From an uncultured Dehalococcoidia bacterium (GTDB taxonomy: Bacteria; Chloroflexota; Dehalococcoidia; Lucifugimonadales; UBA1127): a stretch of 64,000 nt of DNA. Of this stretch, positions 1-7,192 are shown piece by piece. The position numbers and the translations under genes are program-made. The stretch spans positions 1,776,551-1,840,550 of the forward strand of contig OX638292.1 of assembly GCA_951812285.1 (NCBI GenBank), given 5' to 3'. The notes under the pieces were generated by a model that was given only the letters and a program-made list of their open reading frames with translations, was not told the origin of the DNA and searched no databases. How positions within the stretch are numbered: position 1 is the first letter of the stretch; each line of letters begins with the position of its first letter.

Positions 1-54
1 AGCGTAACGGGATGGGCCGGGACGGGGTGGCCCCTGCAAGCGTACCCAATTCTG

Positions 55-80
55 CGCTTCGACAAGCCCCGGGCGAGCGG
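55..80 (+). repeat. Degenerate copy of a 26-bp dispersed element
   Basis: This stretch resembles, with a few mismatches, the element seen intact at 7522-7547 and 8441-8466 (core TTCGACAAGC then GGCGAACGG). It lies just past the 3' end of the half-size EamA gene. Nothing else is seen in the first 86 bases. Confidence 0.45.
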
Positions 81-86
81 TGGACG

Positions 87-572
87 CTACGTGTTCTGGC
101 CGAGGCTGATGATGATGACGCCGGCCACGATGATCACTGCGCCGATGAGCACTCGCCAAGTGAGGCGTTCCATGCCGCGGATGAAGATCTGGGAGAAGAG
201 GATGGCGGTCAGGGGGTTCATGGCGAGGATTGGGGCGACGACAACAACGGGGGCGTTGGAGACGGCGAGGAACATGCAGGTGATGCCGCCGCCCGCGGCC
301 AGGCCGCCCAACGCGGCCCACACCCAGGCTCGACGGCGCGTGCCCCTGTCGTGGCGGACGTCCGGCGCGGAGAGGATGGCGAGCACGAGCATGCCGAAGG
401 TCATGCCGAGGGCGGCGCCAAGGAGCGGCGGCGTGTCCTCGACCACCTGCTTGGCGAGGATGAGGCTTGCACCGTAGGCGAGGCAGGCGGCTCCGGCCAG
501 GGCGTAGCCGATGATGTTGGTGCGGGCGAGCTCAGCCCGGGGCACATCGGTCGCGTGTGCGGGTGGCCTCAT
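87..572 (-). CDS. EamA/DMT transporter half, C-terminal-type domain
   Basis: This 161-residue protein is hydrophobic apart from a short polar N-terminus and a basic loop near residue 80, with about five membrane segments. That is one EamA domain; usual drug/metabolite transporters have two in one chain of about 300 residues. Its ATG overlaps the TGA of the upstream half-size EamA gene (ATGA), so the two are probably translationally coupled and form a heterodimer. The substrate is unknown. A one-base frameshift in a formerly fused gene is the main alternative, because a full-length relative is encoded at 17132-18100. Confidence 0.75.
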   Translation of the reverse strand: MRPPAHATDVPRAELARTNIIGYALAGAACLAYGASLILAKQVVEDTPPLLGAALGMTFGMLVLAILSAPDVRHDRGTRRRAWVWAALGGLAAGGGITCMFLAVSNAPVVVVAPILAMNPLTAILFSQIFIRGMERLTWRVLIGAVIIVAGVIIISLGQNT

Positions 573-994
573 CGGCGTTCCGTCACGATCAGCAACACGC
601 CCGCCATGACGGTCAGCCCACCGAGGATGAGCAGCAGGTTGATCTCCTCGCCGAGGAGGAGGACGGCCAGAATCAATGCGGGCACCGGCGACGACGACAC
701 GATGGGGACGGAGCGGTTCAGGCCGATGCGGCTGATGCTGGAATAGTTCAGGAACCTGCCCAACAGGAAATTCGACATGCCGTAGAAGAAGACGGCGACG
801 AACGCGCCAAGGGTCATCGCGGTCAGGGTGTCCCAGTGCAGGATGAATGACAGCGGTATGAGCAGCACGAGGCCCGAGAAGAGGGAGAAGACGGCGCTGG
901 TGGTGGGGCGCATGTCCCGCAGGGCCAGGCGGATCCAGACGTTGCCAATGCCCCAGATTGTTGAGGCGCCGAGGGCGAAGAGGATGCCCGTCAT
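569..994 (-). CDS. EamA/DMT transporter half, N-terminal-type domain
   Basis: This 141-residue protein has about five membrane segments and carries one EamA domain. Its C-terminal half aligns clearly with the first half of the full-length transporter at 17132-18100: FLLGRFLNY here against FLIGRYCNY there, then NRS and an EE pair. It starts on the ATGA overlap with the purQ stop and ends on the ATGA overlap with the next EamA half, so purQ and both halves form one tightly packed minus-strand operon. It probably exports a small metabolite; the substrate cannot be read from sequence. Confidence 0.75.
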   Translation of the reverse strand: MTGILFALGASTIWGIGNVWIRLALRDMRPTTSAVFSLFSGLVLLIPLSFILHWDTLTAMTLGAFVAVFFYGMSNFLLGRFLNYSSISRIGLNRSVPIVSSSPVPALILAVLLLGEEINLLLILGGLTVMAGVLLIVTERR

Positions 995-1686
995 GCGACG
1001 GTCCGCTCGCCGAGGATGGAGTGGAAGATGCGGAGGCCGCCGGTGCCGCCGAGGAGCTCGGAGGAGGCGCGCTCCGGGTGGGGCATCATGCCGAGGACGT
1101 TGCCGCGCTTGTTGATGATGCCGGCGATGTTGTTAAAGGAGCCGTTGGGGTTGGACTCGGCGGTGGGAACGCCGTTGGCGTCGGCGTAGCGGAAGACGAC
1201 CTGGCCGTTGAGCTCGAGGTCGACGAGGTCCTTGGGGTCGGCGAAGTAGCGGCCCTCGCCGTGGGATACAGGCATGCCGAGGGCGTCGCCGACCTCGCAG
1301 GCGCGAGTGAAGGGGGTGTCGGCGTTCTCGACGCGCAGGTGGGTCCACTCGTTGCGAAACTCAAGGTGGTCGTTGCGGAGGAGGGCGCCAGGGAGGAGGC
1401 CGGCTTCGCAGAGGATCTGAAAGCCGTTGCAGCTCCCAAGGACGAGACCGCCGCGCTCGGCGTAGGTGACGACGGACTCCATGACGGGCGAGCGGCTGGC
1501 GATGGCGCCAGTGCGGAGGTAGTCGCCGTAGGCGAAGCCGCCGGGGAGGACGACGCAGTCATAGCCGGTGAGGTCGCGCTCCCTGTGCCACACGAAGCTC
1601 ACGTCCTGCTCGAGCGACTCCTTCAGGGCGACGCCGAAGTCACGGTCGCTCCACGTGCCGGGGAAGACCACTACGCCGAACCGCAT
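991..1686 (-). CDS. purQ: Phosphoribosylformylglycinamidine synthase glutaminase subunit PurQ
   Basis: PurQ supplies ammonia from glutamine to the FGAR amidotransferase step of purine synthesis, acting with PurL and PurS, which are not in this window. The 231-residue class I glutaminase shows the nucleophile motif GSCNGFQ (Cys86) and the His-Glu pair in PHPE (His203, Glu205). The N-terminal MRFGVVVFPGT is typical of the family, as is the length. The ATG follows a purine-rich GGAAGGAGGGA ribosome-binding site. The stop overlaps the next gene by four bases, which couples it oddly to two transporter halves. Confidence 0.95.
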   Translation of the reverse strand: MRFGVVVFPGTWSDRDFGVALKESLEQDVSFVWHRERDLTGYDCVVLPGGFAYGDYLRTGAIASRSPVMESVVTYAERGGLVLGSCNGFQILCEAGLLPGALLRNDHLEFRNEWTHLRVENADTPFTRACEVGDALGMPVSHGEGRYFADPKDLVDLELNGQVVFRYADANGVPTAESNPNGSFNNIAGIINKRGNVLGMMPHPERASSELLGGTGGLRIFHSILGERTVA

Positions 1687-1773
1687 GCTCCCTCCTTCCC
1701 CTAGTTTAGTCGTGCTGTTGCTTCATTGATGTGACCTCGGGGGCTTGAGCTTCCCCCCGCCCCGCCCCTCTGG

Positions 1774-1846
1774 ATTCCTGCCTTCGCAGGAATGACGACA
1801 AGGGGAGGTGCAGGAATGACGATAGCAGCAGGAATGACGATAGCAG
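1774..1846. repeat. Intergenic hairpin and tandem GCAGGAATGACGA repeats
   Basis: A perfect 8-bp inverted repeat ATTCCTGC/GCAGGAAT with a CTTC loop lies at 1774-1793. It is followed by two adjacent copies of the 18-mer CAGGAATGACGATAGCAG at 1811-1828 and 1829-1846. The string GCAGGAATGACGA therefore occurs three times. It looks like a short mobile palindromic element with local duplication in the purQ/yqeY spacer. Confidence 0.7.
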
Positions 1847-1886
1847 ACTGTGCCCGGGCGAAGATAGCAGGGGCCCGGACACAAAA

Positions 1887-1914
1887 GACCCCAACCATTC
1901 ACTCGGTTGGGGTC
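1887..1914 (-). terminator. Rho-independent terminator after yqeY
   Basis: A 10-bp perfect stem GACCCCAACC/GGTTGGGGTC with an 8-nt loop is followed on the minus strand by CTTTTGTG. It lies 28 bases past the yqeY stop and should end the rpsU-yqeY transcript. Confidence 0.85.
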
Positions 1915-1942
1915 AGTTCCGTCAGAATGCTCGCCTCCGCAG

Positions 1943-2389
1943 CTAGGCTTGGAGCAACTCCGTTACCGTTGCGTTTACGAGGCCGCCGTCGGCCTTGCCC
2001 TTGAGCTCCGACATGAGGCGGCCCATGACCTTGCCCTTGTCGCCGGGGCCGGAGGCTCCGAGCTGCTCAATGACCGCACGGGCGGCCGCCTCGACCTCTT
2101 CGGGTTCCATGAGCTGGGGCAGGTAATGCTCCAGCACTGCCAGCTCGGACGATTCCTGCGCCATGCGGTCCGGGCGGCCGGCGACGCGGTAGGCCTCAAT
2201 GCTGTCGCGGCGTTGGCGGGCTTGCTGCTGGAGAGCGGTGAGGGCCTCGGCGTCGTCGAGCGGGGCGCCCTTGGCCTTCTCGGCGTAGGCGATGGCGTTG
2301 CGCGCCATGCGGACGACGTCGCGGCGCATGGTGTCACCGGAGCGCATTGCCTCCCGCAGGTCCTCAGACAGCCGGTCCTGGAGCGTCAT
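1943..2389 (-). CDS. GatB/YqeY domain protein
   Basis: This 148-residue protein matches the small YqeY family, which resembles the C-terminal tRNA-binding domain of GatB. The N-terminal pattern MTLQDRLSEDLREAMRSGD and the C-terminal GKVMGRLMSELKGKADGG are characteristic. Its molecular role is not established; a link to tRNA or translation is assumed from the GatB relationship. It follows rpsU by seven bases and ends in a strong terminator. An rpsU-yqeY pair is a common bacterial arrangement. Confidence 0.9.
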   Translation of the reverse strand: MTLQDRLSEDLREAMRSGDTMRRDVVRMARNAIAYAEKAKGAPLDDAEALTALQQQARQRRDSIEAYRVAGRPDRMAQESSELAVLEHYLPQLMEPEEVEAAARAVIEQLGASGPGDKGKVMGRLMSELKGKADGGLVNATVTELLQA

Positions 2390-2396
2390 GGCGGGG

Positions 2397-2579
2397 CTAC
2401 GAGTTCTTGCGGCTCTTGCGGCGCTTGGCGGCTTCCTTCTTCTTCCGCGTCACACTGGGGGGCTCAAAGTGAGCCCTCCGGCGCGCCTCGGACAGGACGC
2501 CGTCCTGCTGAACGCGCTTGTTGAAGCGGCGGAGCATGCTCTCGAAGGTCTCGCCTTCCATCTGGTGGACTTCAGACAA
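2397..2579 (-). CDS. rpsU: 30S ribosomal protein S21
   Basis: This 60-residue basic protein of the small ribosomal subunit has the S21 core FESMLRRFNKRVQQDG followed by LSEARRR and a lysine/arginine-rich tail. The chosen start is TTG at 2579: it gives MSEVHQMEGETFES, which aligns with S21 N-termini, and it has a GAGG ribosome-binding site six bases upstream. A GTG twelve bases further upstream would add four residues and lose that spacing. A good promoter lies 33 bases upstream. Confidence 0.9.
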   Translation of the reverse strand: MSEVHQMEGETFESMLRRFNKRVQQDGVLSEARRRAHFEPPSVTRKKKEAAKRRKSRKNS

Positions 2580-2611
2580 TGGTTGCCTCACTTCGTTTGC
2601 TTGAACACCGC

Positions 2612-2641
2612 ATTGTAGGCGGATTTCGTAGGGGGTGTCAA
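2612..2641 (-). promoter_or_regulatory. Sigma-70 type promoter for rpsU-yqeY
   Basis: On the minus strand TTGACA (2641-2636) and TACAAT (2617-2612) are separated by 18 bases. It sits back to back with the plus-strand promoter at 2652-2680. Confidence 0.75.
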
Positions 2642-2651
2642 GCTGCGCGCC

Positions 2652-2680
2652 TTGGCAGGGGTAGGGGCAACACCTATAGT
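2652..2680 (+). promoter_or_regulatory. Promoter of the methyltransferase-Maf fusion gene
   Basis: TTGGCA at 2652-2657 and TATAGT at 2675-2680 are separated by exactly 17 bases. Transcription should begin near 2687, only a few bases before the ATG at 2691, so the mRNA is probably leaderless. A TTG at 2652 is the -35 box itself and is not used as the start. Confidence 0.8.
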
Positions 2681-2690
2681 AGAAATTACC

Positions 2691-4610
2691 ATGACTGAAG
2701 CAACGCAGCGCCTCGCGCACGCGGGCCCCGCGCCCGGCGACCGCATCGAGATCACCCTCGGCGAGCTGACTCCCACCGGCGAGTGCACGGCCGTGTGGGA
2801 CGGCGAGCCCGCAACGGTGTTCGGCGGCATTCCGGGCGAGCAAGTGGTGGCCGAGGCGGTGCGAATACGTCGCGACCACGTCGCCGCGCGTGTGGTGGAG
2901 GTGCTGGAGGCGTCGCCGCACCGCGTGGAGTCGGACTGCGCGTACTTCTGGCCGTGCACGGGGTGCCAGTGGCGACACATCTCGTACGAACGCCAGATCG
3001 ATATCAAGCGGGAGCGCGTGGAGGCGACGCTGCGGGCGGCGCCGGGGCTCGAGGACGTCGACGTGCTGCCGACGATGCCGAGCCGGTCGACGTCCGGTTA
3101 CCGGAACCACGCGCGATTCACCATCGGGCCGGGCGGGACGCTAGGTTACGTCAACCACACGACGCGGCGGTTCCTGCGTGTCGACAAGTGCGAACTGATG
3201 CACCCGTGGATCAACGAGGCGCTGGGCAAACTGCAGGAGCGATGCGCGGAGACTACGCAGCTCTCGGTGAGGTACGGCGTGAACACGGGCGAGTACCTTG
3301 TGCAGCCGCGGCTGGTTGGGCCGGGCATCGAGTTGGAGAGCGGGCAGAAGCACTACACGGAGGCGATGCACGGGCAGCGGTTTCGCGTGGCGTCACCGTC
3401 GTTCTTCCAAGTGAACACGCCGACGGCGGAAGCGATGGTGGATCTCGTTGGGGAGCAGCTACGACTGCGGCCGACGGACTTGCTCGTCGACGCGTACGCA
3501 GGCGTGGGGGTGTTCGCGCGGCTGCTGGCGGACCGGTGCCGGCGGGTCATCGCCATCGAGGAGTCCTCGGCGGCGGTGAAGGACGCGCGCGTGAACGGCG
3601 AGGACTCGGAGAACGTGGAGTTCCGGCTGGGGAAGACGGAAGACGTGTTGGGCACGCTGGAGGCGCCGGACGCGCTCATCCTCGACCCGCCGCGGGCCGG
3701 GTGCGACCGGCGAGCGCTGGACGCAGTCGTGCGGCTGGGGCCACGACGGGTGGCCTACGTCTCGTGCGAGCCGGACGCGCTGGCGCGGGACCTCGCAGTG
3801 CTGGTGGAGGGCGGGTATCGCGTCGAGATGGTGCAGCCGGTTGACCTGTTCCCGCACACGCACCACATCGAGGCGATTGCGGTGCTGTCACGGGACGGCG
3901 GCGAGGCAACTTCGCTGACGCTGGCGTCGGCGTCGCCGCGGCGGCGGGAGCTGTTGCAGATGCTCGGAGTGGACTACGACGTGACCGTGTCCGGCGTCGA
4001 CGAGACGCCGGGGGAGGGCGAGGACACGCCGGAGCGTATAGCGGAATCGCTGGCGCTGCGGAAGGCGCAGGCGGTCGCGGCTGAGCGCGCGTCGGGGTTG
4101 GTGCTCGGCGCGGACACGGTGGTGGCGCTGGACGGCGTCGTGTACGGCAAGCCGGCGGACGCGGCGGAGGCGGAGGCGACGCTTCGTGCGCTTCGGGGCA
4201 GGACACACACAGTCATCACTGGCGTGGCCGTCGTTGACGCCGCGACGGGCGAGAGCTCGTCGGCGTTCGATGCGACGCGGGTCACGATGCGGGAGTACTC
4301 GGACGACGAGGTTGCCGCATACATCGCCTCGGGCAACCCGATGGACAAGGCGGGGGCGTACGCGGCGCAGGATGCGGCGTTCCACCCTGCCGCGGAAATC
4401 GAGGGGTGCTGGACGAACGTCATCGGGCTGCCGCTATGCCGGGTGCGCTCGATGCTCGCAGAGCTAGGTGTCGAGACGACAGCGGGCATCGCCTGGGGCC
4501 CGGCGGGCGCGTGTGCGGGCTGCGCAGCTATTCCGGAGCGGGGGTGGCCGTCCGGCCCCCTTCAAGAGATCAGGGGCAATTCGGGTGGTGACAGGGAGCC
4601 GGGGGCATGA
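2691..4610 (+). CDS. Fusion of RumA/TrmA-family RNA (uracil-5-)-methyltransferase and Maf nucleotide pyrophosphatase
   Basis: This 639-residue protein joins two enzymes. Residues 1-60 look like a TRAM RNA-binding domain. Cys83, Cys89, Cys92 and Cys167 match the 4Fe-4S ligands of RumA-type enzymes. The SAM site is VDAYAGVGVFA, and Cys359 in VSCEP is the expected nucleophile after DPPRAGC. From about residue 409 the chain becomes a complete Maf protein: LTLASASPRRREL, LGADTVV and the FxxAAEIEGCW region. Maf enzymes hydrolyse non-canonical nucleotides including m5UTP, so the fusion may couple m5U making and clearing. The poorly conserved tail after residue 600 runs into tatA (ATGA overlap). rRNA versus tRNA as substrate is undecided. 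Confidence 0.9.
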   Translation: MTEATQRLAHAGPAPGDRIEITLGELTPTGECTAVWDGEPATVFGGIPGEQVVAEAVRIRRDHVAARVVEVLEASPHRVESDCAYFWPCTGCQWRHISYERQIDIKRERVEATLRAAPGLEDVDVLPTMPSRSTSGYRNHARFTIGPGGTLGYVNHTTRRFLRVDKCELMHPWINEALGKLQERCAETTQLSVRYGVNTGEYLVQPRLVGPGIELESGQKHYTEAMHGQRFRVASPSFFQVNTPTAEAMVDLVGEQLRLRPTDLLVDAYAGVGVFARLLADRCRRVIAIEESSAAVKDARVNGEDSENVEFRLGKTEDVLGTLEAPDALILDPPRAGCDRRALDAVVRLGPRRVAYVSCEPDALARDLAVLVEGGYRVEMVQPVDLFPHTHHIEAIAVLSRDGGEATSLTLASASPRRRELLQMLGVDYDVTVSGVDETPGEGEDTPERIAESLALRKAQAVAAERASGLVLGADTVVALDGVVYGKPADAAEAEATLRALRGRTHTVITGVAVVDAATGESSSAFDATRVTMREYSDDEVAAYIASGNPMDKAGAYAAQDAAFHPAAEIEGCWTNVIGLPLCRVRSMLAELGVETTAGIAWGPAGACAGCAAIPERGWPSGPLQEIRGNSGGDREPGA

Positions 4611-4879
4611 ACCTGATGGGCGTCGGACCGATGGAGCTGTTCGTGGTGTTGCTGGTCGCGTTCCTGGTGCTTGGGCCGGAGCGCATGGTGACCTCGGCGC
4701 GGGACGTGGCGAAGGTGGTGGCCGACCTGCGGGAGACGTTCGCGAGCATCCCGCGGACGCTGGACGACCTGCTCGAGGAGCCGGAGGCGGGCGGCAAGGA
4801 CGAGGGCGACGAGAGTCCGGGCGTCGCGCGGCCGCGGCGGCGACGTTCGACCGACGCCGACACTGGTGACGAGGCGTAG
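4607..4879 (+). CDS. Sec-independent translocase subunit TatA/TatB-like
   Basis: This 90-residue protein has one N-terminal membrane helix (about residues 5-24), an amphipathic helix after the GPERM motif and a charged tail ending in an RRRR cluster. Glu10 near the start of the helix and LGPER resemble TatB more than TatA, but short Tat subunits are hard to assign. It acts in the membrane with TatC in export of folded proteins. The ATG overlaps the stop of the preceding fusion gene, and tatC starts two bases after its stop. Confidence 0.88.
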   Translation: MNLMGVGPMELFVVLLVAFLVLGPERMVTSARDVAKVVADLRETFASIPRTLDDLLEEPEAGGKDEGDESPGVARPRRRRSTDADTGDEA

Positions 4880-4881
4880 CC

Positions 4882-5634
4882 GTGGCCGCCGAACCTCGAC
4901 CGCTGCGGAAACACCTAGAGGAGCTGCGCTGGCGGCTCTTCGTGGTGGTGATGTCGGTCATCGTGGGCGCCATCGTCAGCGTCGTGTTCTTCGAGCCATT
5001 GGTGCAGGCGCTGCTGCGGCCCGGCGAGGGGCACCTCTCGGACACGGGCGGGCCGATTTACACGGAGGTCACGGAGCTGCTGGGCGTGACGGTGAAGGTC
5101 GCGCTGCTGGGCGGACTGGTGTTGGCGCTGCCGGTGCTCACGTACCAGGTTGTGGCGTTCGTGTCGCCGGGGCTGACGCGGCGGGAGAAGGCGTACCTGA
5201 TGTCGATGACGCCGGCGGCGATCCTGTGCTTCGCGGCGGGGGCGGCGTTCGCGTACTTCGTCCTCATCCCGCCCATGCTGGCGTTCCTGCTGAACTACGG
5301 GGCCGACGTGGCGACGCCGATGATCCGCATCAGCAACTACATCAACCTGCTCATCACACTGGTATTCTGGATGGGGGTGATCTTTGAGACGCCGCTCATC
5401 ATGTTCACCGCGGCCAAGGCGGGCGTCGTCAGTCCGGACGCAATGGCGCGGGCCCGGCGGCTCATCATCGTGGTGGCGTTCCTTCTGGGCGCGATGATCA
5501 CGCCCACGTTTGACCCGCTGAACCAGACGCTGGTCGCGCTGCCCTTCCTTGTGCTGTATGAGGTCGGCCTGCGGCTGGCGCGGTTCGCGAAGCCCAAGGC
5601 GCGGCGCGAGGAAGCCGCAGAGAGCTCGGCCTAA
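4882..5634 (+). CDS. tatC: Twin-arginine translocase subunit TatC
   Basis: TatC recognises twin-arginine signal peptides and forms the translocase core. The 250-residue protein shows six membrane segments, the N-terminal HLEELRWRL motif with its conserved glutamates, and FVSPGLTRREK in the first cytoplasmic loop. The start is GTG, two bases after the tatA/B stop. The tail after residue 230 is basic then acidic, as usual. Confidence 0.95.
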   Translation: MAAEPRPLRKHLEELRWRLFVVVMSVIVGAIVSVVFFEPLVQALLRPGEGHLSDTGGPIYTEVTELLGVTVKVALLGGLVLALPVLTYQVVAFVSPGLTRREKAYLMSMTPAAILCFAAGAAFAYFVLIPPMLAFLLNYGADVATPMIRISNYINLLITLVFWMGVIFETPLIMFTAAKAGVVSPDAMARARRLIIVVAFLLGAMITPTFDPLNQTLVALPFLVLYEVGLRLARFAKPKARREEAAESSA

Positions 5635-5677
5635 GGCCAGCGGCGGCGCGCGACTCAAACCCTCGACGGAGGACGGG

Positions 5678-7066
5678 ATGGCCACATACGACGTTGTCAT
5701 CATCGGCGCGGGGCCCGGCGGCTACGTGGCGGCGCTGCGTGCCGCGCAGCTGGGCAAGAAGGTCGCTGTGGTGGAGCGGGACAACGTCGGTGGTACGTGC
5801 CTCAACTGGGGGTGCATCCCGAGTAAAGCGCTCATCCGGAACGCCGAGGTGGTGAGCCTCTTCAAGAACGCGCACTTCTGGGGGGTCAACATCGAGGGGA
5901 TGCAGGTGGACTTCGGCGCGGCCGTCGACCGGAGCCGCGGCGTGGTCGACCGGATGACGCGGGGCGTCAATTTCCTCTTCCGCAAGAACGGCATCCACAT
6001 GGTCAATGGACGGGCGAGCCTGCGGGACGCGCACACGGTGGCCGTCGAGGGCTCGGACGAGGCGCTGGAGGCGGGGGCCATCATCATCGCGACGGGAGCG
6101 CGGCCGCGGTCGCTGCCGGGGCTGGAGGTCGACGGCGAGCTGGTGATGACGAGCCGCGAGGCGCTGGAGGCGAGGGCAATGCCGGAGTCCGCGGTCTTCG
6201 TCGGCGGCGGGGCCATCGGCTGCGAGCTGGCGTTCGTTTACAACGCGTACGGCGTCGACACCACCATCGTCGAGGCGTTGCCGCGACTGCTGCCGCTGGA
6301 GGACGCGGAGGTGAGCGCGGAGGTGGAGCGGGTCTTCAAGAGGCAGGGCATCACCTGCAGGCCCGGGACGCACCTGGTGAACCACCGTCGCGAGGGCGAC
6401 AAGGCCGTCCTGACGGTCTTCACGGTCGACGACGAGGGCGAGGAAGAGGTGCTCACGGACCGCGTGGTCGTGGCGGTGGGCATTCAGGGCAACGTCGAGG
6501 GCATGGGGCTGGAGGAGGCGGGGATCGCGACGGAACGGGGGCTCATCACCGTCGACGAGCACCTGCAGACGACGGCGAAGGGCGTCTATGCGGTGGGCGA
6601 CGTCAACGGCAAGCTAGCGCTGGCTCATGTGGCGTCGGCGCAGGGCGTCTACGTCGCCGAGCGGCTGGCGGGTCTGAAGCCGGCGCCGCTGGACCATGGG
6701 CTCATGCCACGGGCCGTGTACTGCCAGCCGCAGGTGGCGAGCTTCGGGATGACGGAGGAGGCCGCGCGGGAGGCAGGCCTCGCCGTGCGGGTGGGCAAGT
6801 TCCCATTCCGACCGAACGGCAAGGCACTTGGCGCGGCGGACTACGAGGGCTTCGCGAAGGTGGTCGTCGAGGAGGGCTCGGAGCGCATCCTGGGCGCGCA
6901 CCTAGTGGGCCCGGAGGTGACGGAGCTGCTGGGCGAGCTCTCGATGACGCGGCTGCTGGAGGGCACGGCGCGGGAACTCGGGGAGATGGTGCACGCGCAC
7001 CCGAGCCTCTCGGAGGTGGTCAAGGAGGCGGCGCTGGCGGCCGTCGGCGAGGCGCTGCACGGGTAG
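5678..7066 (+). CDS. lpdA: Dihydrolipoamide dehydrogenase (E3)
   Basis: This FAD flavoprotein reoxidises dihydrolipoyl groups of 2-oxoacid dehydrogenase complexes with NAD+. The 462-residue chain has the FAD site VVIIGAGPGGYVAAL, the redox disulfide Cys41/Cys46 in GGTCLNWGCIPSK, a second dinucleotide fold VGGGAIGCELA and the C-terminal HAHPSLSE, whose His-Glu pair is catalytic. The ATG at 5678 has GGAGG nearby. The E2 gene follows after 126 bases, but no E1 gene is in the window. Confidence 0.95.
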   Translation: MATYDVVIIGAGPGGYVAALRAAQLGKKVAVVERDNVGGTCLNWGCIPSKALIRNAEVVSLFKNAHFWGVNIEGMQVDFGAAVDRSRGVVDRMTRGVNFLFRKNGIHMVNGRASLRDAHTVAVEGSDEALEAGAIIIATGARPRSLPGLEVDGELVMTSREALEARAMPESAVFVGGGAIGCELAFVYNAYGVDTTIVEALPRLLPLEDAEVSAEVERVFKRQGITCRPGTHLVNHRREGDKAVLTVFTVDDEGEEEVLTDRVVVAVGIQGNVEGMGLEEAGIATERGLITVDEHLQTTAKGVYAVGDVNGKLALAHVASAQGVYVAERLAGLKPAPLDHGLMPRAVYCQPQVASFGMTEEAAREAGLAVRVGKFPFRPNGKALGAADYEGFAKVVVEEGSERILGAHLVGPEVTELLGELSMTRLLEGTARELGEMVHAHPSLSEVVKEAALAAVGEALHG

Positions 7067-7138
7067 CGGACTTCTCTCCCTAACCCTCCCCCGGGGGAAA
7101 GGGACATTGTTGCCTCCGGGGTTCGGGCGGCGGCGCTG

Positions 7139-7147
7139 TGGTAGAAT
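7139..7147 (+). promoter_or_regulatory. Extended -10 promoter element before the E2 gene
   Basis: TGGTAGAAT fits the extended -10 pattern TGnTAnAAT, 45 bases before the GTG start at 7193. No good -35 is seen. The E2 gene may thus have its own start of transcription in addition to read-through from lpdA. Confidence 0.45.
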
Positions 7148-7192
7148 CGGGGCGCCCAGAAGCAAGTTGACTTCCCCACTAAGGAGCGCGAA

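Noticed and set aside
569..572. UGA at the end of the first EamA half as a recoded codon
   Set aside because: Reading on in the same frame gives no conserved sequence. The second half is in another frame with its own ATG.
2652..2690. TTG at 2652 as start of the methyltransferase-Maf fusion
   Set aside because: That TTG is part of a -35 box with perfect spacing to TATAGT, and the added 13 residues are not family-like.
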